A DNA stretch of 64,000 bases from contig NZ_JANUFF010000012.1 of assembly GCF_024806495.1 (NCBI RefSeq), positions 62,001-126,000 of the forward strand, read 5' to 3'. Below, in pieces: positions 34,646 to 43,666 of the stretch. Both the position numbers and the translations under genes were made by a program. A model generated the notes under the pieces. It was given only the letters and a program-made list of their open reading frames with translations, was not told the origin of the DNA and searched no databases. Position 1 is the stretch's first letter. Each line of letters opens with the position of its first letter. The DNA comes from Chryseobacterium sp. JUb7. GTDB taxonomy: Bacteria; Bacteroidota; Bacteroidia; Flavobacteriales; Weeksellaceae.

Positions 34646-35938
34646 TTGGAATTCTATCCATCAATCGAAAAATCAGACATTCAGGAAATAAAAAAGTTTC
34701 AGGAGCAAAAACTTCGGGAACTGCTGACTTATCTTGAAACTCATTCACCTTTTTATCAAAAATTATTCAAAGAAAATAATATCAATATTGCTGATATCCA
34801 GACGTTGGAAGATTTGCAGAAAATCCCAACGACAACGAAAAATGATATTCAGCAGAATAACGATGACTTTTTCTGCATTACTCACGATAAAATTGTGGAT
34901 TACAGTACTACTTCAGGGACGTTGGGTGATCCTGTAACGTTCGGGTTATCGGATAACGATCTTGAAAGATTGGCATACAATGAAGCGATTTCTTTTGCCT
35001 GTGCAGGAATCCAAAAAGGTGACGTTGTGCAGATGATTACCACGATTGACAAAAGGTTTATGGCCGGACTTGCTTATTTTTTAGGACTGAGAAAAATGGG
35101 AGCAAGCGTTGTGAGAATGGGACCTGGAATTCCTGAATTACAATGGGATTCTATTTTCAGATATAAGCCAAAATATCTGATTACCGTTCCGTCATTTCTG
35201 TTAAAAATGATAGATTATGCCGAAAAACATGGAATTGATTATAAAAATTCCAGCGTTTATGGTGCGGTTTGTATCGGCGAAAGTATCAAAAATCAGGATT
35301 TTACAGATAATATTCTTTCTCAGAAGATTAAAGAAAAATGGGATATTAAATTGTTCTCAACCTACGCTTCCACAGAGATGAGCACGGCTTTTACAGAGTG
35401 TGAACATCAGATTGGAGGACACCAGCATCCTGAATTAATTATCACAGAAATTCTCGATGATAATGGAAATATGGTTAAAGAAGGCGAAAGTGGAGAGTTA
35501 ACGATTACAACATTAGGCGTAGAAGCGCTTCCTTTATTGAGATTCAAAACCGGGGACATTGTAAAAGCACATTACGACCCTTGCCAATGCGGACGAAATA
35601 CGATGAGGTTAGGCCCTGTTATCGGACGAAAGCAACAGATGATAAAATATAAGGGAACGACTTTATATCCGCCGGCAATGAACGATATTTTAAATGATTT
35701 CAACACGATTTTATGCTACCAGATCGTTATTCAGTCGAATGAAATCGGGTTGGATGAAATTATCATTAAAATAAGCACAAGTAGTGACTCCGACAGCTTC
35801 GTCAATGAAGTGAGAGATCATTTCCGTGCAAAACTGAGGGTAAGTCCGAAAATTGAAATCATTGATTTTGATATTTTATCTAAAGTAGTCTTTAATCCAA
35901 ACAGCAGAAAACCGATTACGTTTACAGATTTAAGATAA
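34646..35938 (+). CDS. PaaK-like aryl-CoA/aryl-ACP ligase of the pigment cluster
   Basis: A 430-residue AMP-forming ligase of the phenylacetate-CoA ligase family (TTSGTLGDPVTFG near residue 90; YGAVCIGESI; STYASTEM; RFKTGDI). It activates an aromatic acid with ATP. In aryl-polyene and flexirubin clusters a ligase of this kind loads the coumarate-type starter, which fits the ammonia-lyase gene nearby. The start is a TTG at 34646: the family's usual N-terminus (FYPSIEK) begins at once and no ATG lies in frame upstream within the spacer. It leads the plus-strand genes with two small unknown proteins. Confidence 0.88.
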   Translation: MEFYPSIEKSDIQEIKKFQEQKLRELLTYLETHSPFYQKLFKENNINIADIQTLEDLQKIPTTTKNDIQQNNDDFFCITHDKIVDYSTTSGTLGDPVTFGLSDNDLERLAYNEAISFACAGIQKGDVVQMITTIDKRFMAGLAYFLGLRKMGASVVRMGPGIPELQWDSIFRYKPKYLITVPSFLLKMIDYAEKHGIDYKNSSVYGAVCIGESIKNQDFTDNILSQKIKEKWDIKLFSTYASTEMSTAFTECEHQIGGHQHPELIITEILDDNGNMVKEGESGELTITTLGVEALPLLRFKTGDIVKAHYDPCQCGRNTMRLGPVIGRKQQMIKYKGTTLYPPAMNDILNDFNTILCYQIVIQSNEIGLDEIIIKISTSSDSDSFVNEVRDHFRAKLRVSPKIEIIDFDILSKVVFNPNSRKPITFTDLR

Positions 35939-35956
35939 AAACTAATAAAACCAACC

Positions 35957-36556
35957 GTGAAAAAAACGTTATTTCTATTTTTAATGGCTCTTTCATCATG
36001 CTTGATGGCTCAAAGAGTGAAAGTGATTTCGGGAGATTACAATTTTTTAAAAGACCAAAAATTCATTAGGGTTGTTTTCAAATATGATCATCTGAAGTTT
36101 GAGAAGAAAAATTTAAGTGAAGAGGAATTTGTTGCCAACAGAATATCTGAAATTGAAAAATTAAAAGGCAAAGAAGAAGCAGAAAAATGGAGGCTGGATT
36201 GGGAGTATAGCAAAGAACATACTTTTCCGGATAAATTCATGACTTCATGGAACAAAAACACGGTGATTCAGGCTTCTGATAAATTTACTAAAACTAAATA
36301 TACTCTTATTGTAGAGCCTAATTGGATGCATATCGGGCTTTTCATTCCTTTGGCAAGTGATAAGGCTCTTGTTTCAAGCACGATGACTTTTGTAGAAACG
36401 GATAACCCAAACAATATTTTAATGGTTGTGGAAGGAATAAAGGCTACCGGAGATAATGGTTTTGGGGTTCCGAATAACAATGACAGGATTGCGGAATATT
36501 TTGCAAAGACTGCTAAAATGCTTGCTCAAAAAGTAGATCATTATACAAAAAAATAA
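35957..36556 (+). CDS. Secreted protein of unknown function, first of a tandem pair
   Basis: A 199-residue protein with a signal peptide ending in CLMAQ (residues 1-18). Conserved segments shared with the next gene are GDYNFLKDQ, ATKYTLIVEPNWMHIG-like (TKYTLIVEPNWMHIG) and MTFVETDNPNNILM. No Pfam-type family is recognised. It starts 18 bp after the ligase stop and is probably in the same operon. Its place in the cluster suggests an envelope role in pigment handling, but that is inference. Confidence 0.72.
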   Translation: MKKTLFLFLMALSSCLMAQRVKVISGDYNFLKDQKFIRVVFKYDHLKFEKKNLSEEEFVANRISEIEKLKGKEEAEKWRLDWEYSKEHTFPDKFMTSWNKNTVIQASDKFTKTKYTLIVEPNWMHIGLFIPLASDKALVSSTMTFVETDNPNNILMVVEGIKATGDNGFGVPNNNDRIAEYFAKTAKMLAQKVDHYTKK

Positions 36557-36589
36557 GATCCATCTAAATTCAATTTTAAATTATAAACT

Positions 36590-37184
36590 ATGAAAAAGTT
36601 ATTTCTGCTTTTGTTTGTCGCAATAGCAACAATGAATTTTGCTCAGAATCTGACGGTTACTTCTGGAAATCTTGATTTTTTAAAAGATCAGACTGAAGTT
36701 AATGTTAAATTTATCTATGGTGAACCTCTTTTTCAAGCTGAGAACTACACGGAAGTTCAATATCTTGAAAGGAGAAAAACTGAAACCATAGCTAAAAAAG
36801 GAGAAGCAGCCTGGGAAAAATGGATTGCCGCCTGGAAGCAACATTCAGAATCTATTTTTTTCAGATAAATTAGTAGATGGGTTAAATAAATCTAAGAAGA
36901 TAAAATTCAGTAAAAATGCAGATGCAAAATATACATTAATGGTAGAGCCTCAATGGATGTATGCGGGATGGAGCGGTTTTGTAATGCAGCCCGGAAAATT
37001 GTCTGCTGATATGAGTTTCGTAGAAACCGCGAACCCATCTCATGTTTTAGCCAAAATTAAAGGAGATAAGATTGAAGGAACGGGAAGTAAAGTGGATTAC
37101 AGTATGGAATATGGGCGAATTTCTGCAGCGTATGAAAAAACCGGAAAAGAATTAGGAAAGGAAATTAAAAAAGTGAAAAAATAA
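36590..37184 (+). pseudogene. Frameshifted second copy of the secreted tandem pair
   Basis: A homologue of the preceding gene with its own signal peptide (MKKLFLLLFVAIATMNFAQ). The first frame stops at 36868 just after a run of seven T (36855-36861). The homologous second half (DKLVDGLN...YTLMVEPQWMYAG...MSFVETANPSHVL) continues in the +1 frame to 37184. Removing one T, or adding two, would restore a 197-residue protein like its neighbour. This could be a real inactivation, a phase-variable tract or a sequencing error. Confidence 0.8.
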
Positions 37185-37188
37185 ATAG

Positions 37189-37218
37189 AAAAGCGGTCTG
37201 AATTTTCAGACCGCTTTT
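37189..37218. terminator. Bidirectional terminator between convergent genes
   Basis: AAAAGCGGTCTG and CAGACCGCTTTT form a 12-bp perfect stem with a short AATTTT loop, T-rich on both outer sides as read on each strand. It separates the tandem-pair genes from the flavoprotein gene. Confidence 0.9.
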
Positions 37219-38472
37219 TTATGATTGCTTTTGTTCTTGCTTTTCTGTTTTGATAAATTCTGCAAGATTCTTGATTGCGGTATCGTGTATTCGTACGAAT
37301 GTATTTTTTTTGTCCCAAACGTAGCCTGCCAATACTGCGCAGATTTTTCTTTTTACATCAGGATTTTCTGGCTGATGGAAGAATAACTCCTGAAGATTTC
37401 CGGTGTACCATTCTTTCACATAGGTTGTGAAAACATCAACACCGTATAAAATGTAATCAGCAAATTCTGTCTGCCAGTCAACTTTTTCACCATTCAACTG
37501 TCTTAACGCCAATTTTGCGGCGGTCATTCCGCCTTCGGTTGCAAAAGCCATTCCTGAAGAGAAAACGGGATCCAGGAATTCCGAAGCATTTCCTGTCAAT
37601 GCAAATCCGTCTCCAAATAATTTTTTTACCGAGCAGGAATAATCTTTCAAATGTCTCGGTTCAAAAAGAAAATCCACATCTCCGAAGCGTTTTACATAAT
37701 AATCTGAAAGTGAAATTGCTTTTCTTAGCGCTTCGGCAGTATCTCCATTTTCGGATAGTTTTTCGATATATTCAGTTGGACCAACGATTCCTACACTAGT
37801 ATTCCCATTAGAAAAAGGAATTACCCAAAGCCAGACTTCAGTTTCAATAATATCAAAAGAAATCAATGTTCCTTCGGTTCCTTCTTCTCTGTTGATGTCT
37901 TTTACATGGGAGAAAATTGCAGAATGGGGAGATAATTTTGAAGGTTTTTCCAAATCTAAAAGCCTCGGTAAAACTCTTCCGTAACCACTTGAGTCGATCA
38001 CGAATTTAGCATGGATTTCTTTCGTTTCTCCATCTTTATTTTTTACCGTTGTGATAGAATCGGTTCCATTAAATTCAATACCGATAACTTCGGTTTCAAA
38101 TTCAAGGTCGATTCCTTTATTAATCACTTCCTGAGCCAGAGTATTATCAAAATCAGCTCTCGGAACTTGCCAGGTCCAGTCCCAGCCCTCCCCGAATTTA
38201 TTACTGAAATCAAAGATGCAGACTTCATTGCCTCTTAAAAAACGTGCTCCCAATTTCTTTTCAAAGCCCATTTTATCTAATGCCGGAAACAAGCCTGCTT
38301 CATCAAAATGGTCCATTACTCTTGGAATTAAGCTTTCACCGACAACCAGTCTTGGGAATTTTGTCTTTTCAACAACTTTTACGTTGACATTGTTCTTCTT
38401 TAAGTATGAAGAAGATACGCATCCGGATGGTCCAGCACCGATTACGAGAACGTCAACAAATTCTTTGCTCAT
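37219..38472 (-). CDS. Flavin-dependent halogenase-like oxidoreductase
   Basis: A 417-residue FAD enzyme. The nucleotide motif GAGPSG is at residues 12-17. The segment VGESLIPRVMDHFDEAGL and the halogenase-type motif WLWVIP (214-219, fitting WxWxIP) place it with flavin-dependent halogenases and related monooxygenases. A Lys-Lys-Leu-Gly-Ala-Arg-Phe segment (72-78) could provide the halogenase lysine. It probably halogenates or hydroxylates the aromatic ring of the pigment. Presence of the motif alone does not prove halogenation. It diverges from the ammonia-lyase, with about 98 bp between the genes. Confidence 0.85.
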   Translation of the reverse strand: MSKEFVDVLVIGAGPSGCVSSSYLKKNNVNVKVVEKTKFPRLVVGESLIPRVMDHFDEAGLFPALDKMGFEKKLGARFLRGNEVCIFDFSNKFGEGWDWTWQVPRADFDNTLAQEVINKGIDLEFETEVIGIEFNGTDSITTVKNKDGETKEIHAKFVIDSSGYGRVLPRLLDLEKPSKLSPHSAIFSHVKDINREEGTEGTLISFDIIETEVWLWVIPFSNGNTSVGIVGPTEYIEKLSENGDTAEALRKAISLSDYYVKRFGDVDFLFEPRHLKDYSCSVKKLFGDGFALTGNASEFLDPVFSSGMAFATEGGMTAAKLALRQLNGEKVDWQTEFADYILYGVDVFTTYVKEWYTGNLQELFFHQPENPDVKRKICAVLAGYVWDKKNTFVRIHDTAIKNLAEFIKTEKQEQKQS

Positions 38473-38501
38473 CTTTGATTTTTTATTTTAATAATAACTT
38501 C

Positions 38502-38509
38502 TATCTTTG
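38502..38509 (+). promoter_or_regulatory. -7 promoter box for the ammonia-lyase operon
   Basis: TATCTTTG matches TAnnTTTG and lies 61 bp before the ammonia-lyase ATG. The nearest upstream TTG is 24 bp away. It overlaps closely with a reverse-strand TAATTTTG box for the flavoprotein gene. Confidence 0.5.
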
Positions 38510-38512
38510 CCG

Positions 38513-38520
38513 CAAAATTA
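38513..38520 (-). promoter_or_regulatory. -7 promoter box for the halogenase-like gene
   Basis: CAAAATTA on the plus strand reads TAATTTTG on the minus strand. CAA at 38542-38544 gives a TTG 21 bp away on the minus strand. Box and gene start are 40 bp apart. Only 3 bp separate it from the plus-strand box, so the divergent promoters overlap. Confidence 0.45.
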
Positions 38521-38570
38521 ATGACAATTAATTAATATTTACAAAATTATCTATTATTACTTTTTAATTA

Positions 38571-40091
38571 ATGAAAATAAATAACTTTTTAGAACTGAAC
38601 GACTTTAAAAAAATCATCATAGAGAATGAAAAAATAGAACTGGATGAAACACTTCTTGCCAGAGTGGATGAAAGTTTTCAGTTTCTGAAGGAATTTTCGA
38701 AAAATAAAGTAATATATGGTGTAAATACCGGTTTTGGACCGATGGCACAGTTCAAAATCAGTGATGAAGATACGCATCAGCTTCAGTATAATTTAATTAG
38801 GAGCCATTCTTCGGGGATTGGAAATCCACTTCCGGCACAAGAGGTGAAGGCTTGTATGCTGGCAAGATTAAATACCTTGTCACTTGGAAATTCCGGAGTT
38901 CATCATTCTGTAATTAATTTACTTAAAGAATTAATAAACAGAGATGTTACGCCGTTGATTTTCGAGCATGGAGGAGTAGGGGCAAGTGGTGATTTGGTTC
39001 AGCTGGCTCACTTAGCTTTGGTTTTAATTGGCGAAGGCGAGGTTTTTTATAAAGGCGAAAGAAAATCTACAAAAGAGGTTTTCGAAATCGAAGGATTAGA
39101 ACCTATTCAGATTGAAATTCGTGAGGGTCTGGCTTTAATGAACGGAACCTCTGTGATGTCTGGTATCGGAATTGTGAATGCTCACAAAGCAAATCAGTTA
39201 ACAGAGATTTCCATTAAATTATCCTGTGCTATTAATGAAATTGTTCAGGCGTATGATGATCATTTATCAGCAGCTTTGAATGGAACAAAATTACATTACG
39301 GTCAGCAGAAAATTGCAGAGAGAATGCGAACTCATTTATCTGATAGTCAGTTAATCAGAAAAAGAGAAGATCATTTATACACACACTTTGAAGAGCAGGA
39401 GAAAGTTTTCAAAGAAAAAGTTCAGGAATATTACTCGTTGAGATGTGTTCCGCAGATTTTAGGACCTGTTTTGGATACGTTGGAATACACAGAAAAAGTG
39501 TTGGAAAATGAAATCAATTCAGCGAATGACAATCCAATTATCAATGTTGAAGATCAGCACGTCTATCACGGCGGAAACTTCCACGGAGATTATATTTCTT
39601 TGGAAATGGATAAGCTTAAAATAGTAGTTACAAAACTGACGATGCTTGCTGAAAGACAGCTGAACTATCTTTTGAATGCTAAAATCAATGAAATTTTGCC
39701 TCCATTTGTTAATTTAGGAAAGCTAGGATTTAATTTCGGAATGCAGGGTGTTCAGTTTACGGCAACTTCTACTACGGCAGAAAGCCAGATGCTGTCGAAT
39801 CCGATGTATGTTCACAGTATTCCGAATAATAATGATAATCAGGATATTGTAAGCATGGGGACCAATGCTGCCGTGATTTGCAGAAAGGTGATTGAAAACG
39901 CTTTTGAAGTACTGGCGATTGAAGCGATTACAATCATTCAGGCGATAGAATATCTTGGATTTAAAGATAAAGTTTCATCATCAACAAAAGAGCTGTACGA
40001 TGAAATAAGAAAGATCATTCCTGCGTTCTCAGATGATATGGTGATGTATCCTTATCTGGAGGAAGTGAAAAAATATTTGAAAGCAATGTAA
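38571..40091 (+). CDS. Aromatic amino acid ammonia-lyase (likely tyrosine ammonia-lyase)
   Basis: A 506-residue HAL/PAL-family lyase that removes ammonia from an aromatic amino acid. The Ala138-Ser139-Gly140 motif (GVGASGDLVQLAHL) forms the MIO electrophile, and Tyr49 (VIYGVNTGFG) is the catalytic Tyr. The selectivity region reads NLIRSHSSG (Ser78-His79), similar to histidine ammonia-lyases, but Flavobacteriia flexirubin clusters use a tyrosine-active member of this type, giving 4-coumarate. It heads the operon with ketoreductase, ketosynthase and carrier protein, which supports pigment starter supply rather than histidine breakdown. Confidence 0.9.
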   Translation: MKINNFLELNDFKKIIIENEKIELDETLLARVDESFQFLKEFSKNKVIYGVNTGFGPMAQFKISDEDTHQLQYNLIRSHSSGIGNPLPAQEVKACMLARLNTLSLGNSGVHHSVINLLKELINRDVTPLIFEHGGVGASGDLVQLAHLALVLIGEGEVFYKGERKSTKEVFEIEGLEPIQIEIREGLALMNGTSVMSGIGIVNAHKANQLTEISIKLSCAINEIVQAYDDHLSAALNGTKLHYGQQKIAERMRTHLSDSQLIRKREDHLYTHFEEQEKVFKEKVQEYYSLRCVPQILGPVLDTLEYTEKVLENEINSANDNPIINVEDQHVYHGGNFHGDYISLEMDKLKIVVTKLTMLAERQLNYLLNAKINEILPPFVNLGKLGFNFGMQGVQFTATSTTAESQMLSNPMYVHSIPNNNDNQDIVSMGTNAAVICRKVIENAFEVLAIEAITIIQAIEYLGFKDKVSSSTKELYDEIRKIIPAFSDDMVMYPYLEEVKKYLKAM

Positions 40092-40159
40092 TTATTTAAT
40101 ATAATGAATTGTTTAAACTAAAGATGAAAAAACTGACTTTTAAAAACTAACATTAAAAC

Positions 40160-40891
40160 ATGAAATGTGCAATTGTAACAGGTGGCTCCAGAGGAATTGG
40201 AAGAGCGATCTGTATAAAACTGGCAGAAGAAAAAATTGAGCATATTTTAATTAATTATACTTCAAACGAAGCCGCAGCAAAGGAAACCTTGGCTAAAGTT
40301 CAGGAATTGGGTTCTACCGGAGAAATTCTTAAATTCGATGTAGGAAATGCTGAAGAAACGCTAAAAGTTTTAACGGAATGGCAGGAAAATAATCCCAAAG
40401 CTGTTGTCGAAATCATTGTCAATAATGCCGGAATCACAAGAGACGGATTATTTATGTGGATGCCAAGTGAAGACTGGAATGCGGTGATCAACACAAGTTT
40501 GAATGGTTTTTTCAACGTGACAAATTTCTTTATTCAAAAATTGTTACGTAATAAATACGGCAGAATTATCAATATGGTTTCTGTTTCCGGAGTGAAGGGA
40601 ACAGCCGGTCAAACGAATTATTCTGCTGCAAAAGGCGCTCTGGTAGGAGCTACAAAAGCTCTGGCACAGGAAGTAGCTAAAAGAAATATCACTGTAAATG
40701 CAGTAGCACCGGGTTTCATTAAAACAGATATGACACAGGATTTTAACGAAGATGAACTGAAGACAATGATTCCTGCCAACAGATTTGGGGAAGCAGAAGA
40801 AGTCGCTGATTTAGTTGCGTTTCTTGCTTCTAAAAAATCATCATACATTACAGGTGAAGTGATTAATATTAACGGAGGAATTTATTCTTAA
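40160..40891 (+). CDS. 3-Oxoacyl-ACP reductase (FabG-type ketoreductase)
   Basis: A 243-residue short-chain dehydrogenase. The cofactor motif TGGSRGIG is at residues 7-14, NNAG at 88-91, and the catalytic Tyr154 and Lys158 lie in YSAAK. It should reduce the 3-keto group of the growing polyene chain with NADPH. It is 68 bp downstream of the ammonia-lyase and 81 bp upstream of a ketosynthase; the second gap holds a repeat element. A housekeeping FabG role is less likely because of the cluster context. Confidence 0.9.
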   Translation: MKCAIVTGGSRGIGRAICIKLAEEKIEHILINYTSNEAAAKETLAKVQELGSTGEILKFDVGNAEETLKVLTEWQENNPKAVVEIIVNNAGITRDGLFMWMPSEDWNAVINTSLNGFFNVTNFFIQKLLRNKYGRIINMVSVSGVKGTAGQTNYSAAKGALVGATKALAQEVAKRNITVNAVAPGFIKTDMTQDFNEDELKTMIPANRFGEAEEVADLVAFLASKKSSYITGEVININGGIYS

Positions 40892-40893
40892 TT

Positions 40894-40958
40894 AATGTAA
40901 CAATATACCAATGTATCAGTTTTGCCAATTATTGTTACATTGCTAGATTGATACATTG
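40894..40958. repeat. Dispersed TGTAACA-type inverted-repeat element, copy 2
   Basis: AATGTAACAAT (40894-40904) is the exact complement of 40931-40941, and CAATGTATCA (40909-40918) is the exact complement of 40949-40958. The two pairings interleave, so they form alternative hairpins or a pseudoknot. The element lies in the gap between ketoreductase and ketosynthase genes. Confidence 0.75.
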
Positions 40959-40972
40959 TTAAATTTGTAAAG

Positions 40973-42193
40973 ATGGAAAATAGGGTTGTAATTACCGGGA
41001 TGGGAATTTATTCCTGCATCGGAACTTCTTTGGAAGAGGTGAAGGAATCCCTGTATCAAGGAAAATCTGGAATTGTTTTAGTGAACGAAAGAAAAGAATT
41101 CGGTTTCAGGTCAGGATTGACAGGTGTTGTTCCAAAACCGGATCTGAAAAATCTTTTGAATCGGAGACAGCGTGTAAGCATGGGCGAAGAAAGTGAGTAT
41201 GCTTATATCGCAACATTGGATGCTTTAAAACAGGCTAATATCAGCCAGGACTTTTTAGATCATAATGAAGTCGGGATTTTATACGGAAACGACAGTGTTT
41301 CCCAGGCAGTTGTAGAATCTATCGACATTGCAAGGGAAAAAAAAGATACGACTTTGATGGGGTCAGGTGCGATTTTTAAATCGATGAACTCCACAGTGAC
41401 CATGAATCTTTCTACGATTTTCAAATTAAGAGGAATCAATCTTACCATCAGTGCAGCATGCGCAAGCGGTTCTCATTCTTTAGGACTGGCTTATATGATG
41501 ATTAAGAATGGTTTTCAGGATATGATTGTTTGTGGTGGTGCTCAGGAAACCAACAAATATTCGATGGCTAGCTTTGATGGATTAGGTGTTTTTTCGGTAA
41601 GAGAAGACGAACCTGCAAAAGCATCAAGACCTTTCGACTCTGCGAGAGATGGCTTAATCCCGAGCGGTGGAGCAGCCTCTTTAATTGTTGAAAGTTTAGA
41701 GTCTGCCCAAAAAAGAGGCGCTACTATTCTGGCAGAAATTGTAGGATACGGATTTTCTTCCAACGGAGGGCATATCTCTACACCGAATGTTGATGGTCCA
41801 GCTTTAGCAATGAACAGAGCTTTGCAACAATCTGGTTTACAAGTGAAAGATATTGATTATATAAATGCTCATGCAACTTCTACTCCTATTGGTGATGCGA
41901 ATGAAGCCAAGGCTATTTACGAAATTTTCGGAAGTGAGGTTCCTGTAAGTTCTACAAAATCGATGACCGGTCACGAATGCTGGATGGCGGGTGCAAGTGA
42001 AGTTATTTATTCTATACTGATGATGCAAAACGATTTTGTAGCCCCTAATATCAATCTGGAAAATCCTGATGATGAGGCGAAAAAGATAAATTTGATCGCT
42101 AAAACAAAAAGTCAAAAAATTGACGTATTTTTGTCGAATTCTTTTGGATTTGGGGGAACAAATTCCGCATTAATTGTTAAAAAATTTGGTTAA
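40973..42193 (+). CDS. Beta-ketoacyl-ACP synthase (elongating ketosynthase) of the polyene cluster
   Basis: A 406-residue FabF-like ketosynthase with the full triad Cys163 (SAACASGSHS), His300 (NAHATSTPIGD) and His334 (MTGHECWMAG). It condenses malonyl-ACP with the acyl chain. The carrier protein gene starts 4 bp downstream. Three other ketosynthase-like genes lie in the minus block; this copy is the one paired directly with a carrier protein, like the KS-ACP arrangement in aryl-polyene systems. Confidence 0.92.
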   Translation: MENRVVITGMGIYSCIGTSLEEVKESLYQGKSGIVLVNERKEFGFRSGLTGVVPKPDLKNLLNRRQRVSMGEESEYAYIATLDALKQANISQDFLDHNEVGILYGNDSVSQAVVESIDIAREKKDTTLMGSGAIFKSMNSTVTMNLSTIFKLRGINLTISAACASGSHSLGLAYMMIKNGFQDMIVCGGAQETNKYSMASFDGLGVFSVREDEPAKASRPFDSARDGLIPSGGAASLIVESLESAQKRGATILAEIVGYGFSSNGGHISTPNVDGPALAMNRALQQSGLQVKDIDYINAHATSTPIGDANEAKAIYEIFGSEVPVSSTKSMTGHECWMAGASEVIYSILMMQNDFVAPNINLENPDDEAKKINLIAKTKSQKIDVFLSNSFGFGGTNSALIVKKFG

Positions 42194-42197
42194 AAAC

Positions 42198-42452
42198 ATG
42201 GAAAGGGAAAAAATTGTTGCTATCGTCAACGACTTTTTAATAAATGAATTCGAAGTAGACGGCGATGAAATCAGCAATGAAGCAAACTTAAAAACAACAC
42301 TAGGCTTAGACAGCCTGGATTATATTGATATGGTTGTGGTGATTGAATCTAATTTCGGAGTGAAATTGGGTGAAGCAGACTTCAAAAAAATGGTCACTTT
42401 TGATGACTTTTATTCGACTATTCAAAATAAGATTACTGAAAAAAACGCTTAA
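42198..42452 (+). CDS. Acyl carrier protein 1 of the polyene cluster
   Basis: An 84-residue acyl carrier protein. Ser39 in the DSL motif (GLDSLDYIDM) would receive the phosphopantetheine arm. The ATG at 42198 is chosen because it lies just after the ketosynthase stop; an in-frame TTG further upstream would overlap that gene. It should carry intermediates to the ketosynthase, reductase and dehydratase encoded nearby. Confidence 0.93.
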   Translation: MEREKIVAIVNDFLINEFEVDGDEISNEANLKTTLGLDSLDYIDMVVVIESNFGVKLGEADFKKMVTFDDFYSTIQNKITEKNA

Positions 42453-42484
42453 TTATCGATTAAAAATTTACTCTGAATTAAACA

Positions 42485-42555
42485 TAACAATATCCAATTT
42501 AGCAGTTTATCAAGATTATTAAATTGTTACGCTGTTGAATCGACGCATTGCTAAA
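42485..42555. repeat. Dispersed TGTAACA-type inverted-repeat element, copy 3
   Basis: TAACAAT (42485-42491) pairs with ATTGTTA (42523-42529), and TTTAGCA (42498-42504) pairs with TGCTAAA (42549-42555). The layout of interleaved arms is the same as in copy 2, although the second arm sequence differs. It separates the carrier protein and acyltransferase genes. Confidence 0.65.
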
Positions 42556-42563
42556 CTGATACT

Positions 42564-43448
42564 ATGAACAAGTGGAAAGGTAAATCTAAGGGGACGATTT
42601 TAGGATATAAAATTTTCGTCTGGTGCATTAGAAATATCGGAATCCGTAGTTCGTATGTTGTGCTTTATTTCGTTGCAGCCTATTATTTTTTATTTGAAAA
42701 AAAGAGTAACCGGTACATTTCATATTACTTCAAAAAACGACTTCATTACAGTTCCTGGAAGACAAAAACTTCTGTTTTTAAAAGCTATTTTACTTTCGGA
42801 AAAATTTTAATTGATAAAACAGCTATTTCTGCCGGATTAAGAGAAAAATACACTTACGAGTTTGACGGAATTGAAAATCTTCGAAATCTTTTAGCCGAAA
42901 AAAAAGGGGGCGTTTTAATTAGCGCTCATATCGGAAACTTTGAGATTGCTGAACATTTTTTTGCGGATATTGATTTTGACTGCCAGATTAATTTAGTGAC
43001 AACAGATCAGGAAGTTACAGTGATTAAAGAATATCTTGAAAGTGTTTCTGTTAAGCAGAGTAATATCAAATTCATTTATGTAAAAGACGATATGTCGCAT
43101 ATTTTTGATATCAATCAGGCGTTGTCAAAAAATGAGTTAATCTGCTTTACAGGTGATCGTTATTTCGAAGGTTCAAAATTTTTAGAGGGCGATTTACTGG
43201 GGAAAACGGCAAAATTTCCTGCAGGTCCTTTCCTTATTGCTTCAAGATTGGGTGTTCCGGTAGTATATGTATATGTAATGAAGGAAAATAATCTTCATTA
43301 TCATTTGTATGCCCGGGTGGCTGAAAACATTAAAAAGCGTGATTCACAGGGGCTTTTAAATTCTTATATTCAAAATCTGGAGTCGATGATCAAAAAATAT
43401 CCTCTTCAGTGGTTCAATTATTTCGATTTTTGGGATGATATGGATTAA
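42564..43448 (+). CDS. LpxL-like acyltransferase (lysophospholipid acyltransferase family)
   Basis: A 294-residue acyltransferase of the lipid A biosynthesis (LpxL/HtrB) type. The HX4E motif is His122-Ile-Gly-Asn-Phe-Glu127, preceded by a hydrophobic N-terminal segment (about 15-45) that should hold it to the membrane. In aryl-polyene clusters such enzymes join the polyene or a fatty acyl chain to a lipid or head group. It acts on the cytoplasmic side. It lies in the plus operon after the carrier protein. Confidence 0.88.
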   Translation: MNKWKGKSKGTILGYKIFVWCIRNIGIRSSYVVLYFVAAYYFLFEKKSNRYISYYFKKRLHYSSWKTKTSVFKSYFTFGKILIDKTAISAGLREKYTYEFDGIENLRNLLAEKKGGVLISAHIGNFEIAEHFFADIDFDCQINLVTTDQEVTVIKEYLESVSVKQSNIKFIYVKDDMSHIFDINQALSKNELICFTGDRYFEGSKFLEGDLLGKTAKFPAGPFLIASRLGVPVVYVYVMKENNLHYHLYARVAENIKKRDSQGLLNSYIQNLESMIKKYPLQWFNYFDFWDDMD

Positions 43449-43574
43449 TTTCCTACTTTTACCTCAGAAAAAACTAACAACAAACTCAAATCGTTAAGAT
43501 TTTTAGAAATTAATTGTTAAGTTTCATTTTGTACCGAATTGTGATCCGCATCGTTTTTATTCTTTAGGAATTTA

Positions 43575-43604
43575 CGACATGTCGAGATGCTTTCAGCATG
43601 ACAG
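43575..43604. repeat. Possible degenerate GTCATGC-type repeat
   Basis: The stretch contains a 10-bp palindrome CGACATGTCG (43575-43584) followed by GATGCTTTCAGCATGAC, whose GATGC and GCATG parts are nearly complementary. It resembles short dispersed palindromes common in bacteria. It lies in the 218-bp gap before the CrtI-like gene. I cannot find a second clear copy. Confidence 0.35.
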
Positions 43605-43666
43605 AGAGAACTTGTACTGTTTTTAATTTTCAAAATTCTTACCTTTAAGAAAACGCATTTTCTCCT

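Noticed and set aside
36825..37184. Separate gene beginning within the damaged tandem copy
   Set aside because: Similarity to the preceding gene continues across the frame change, so it is the second half of one frameshifted gene, not a new gene.
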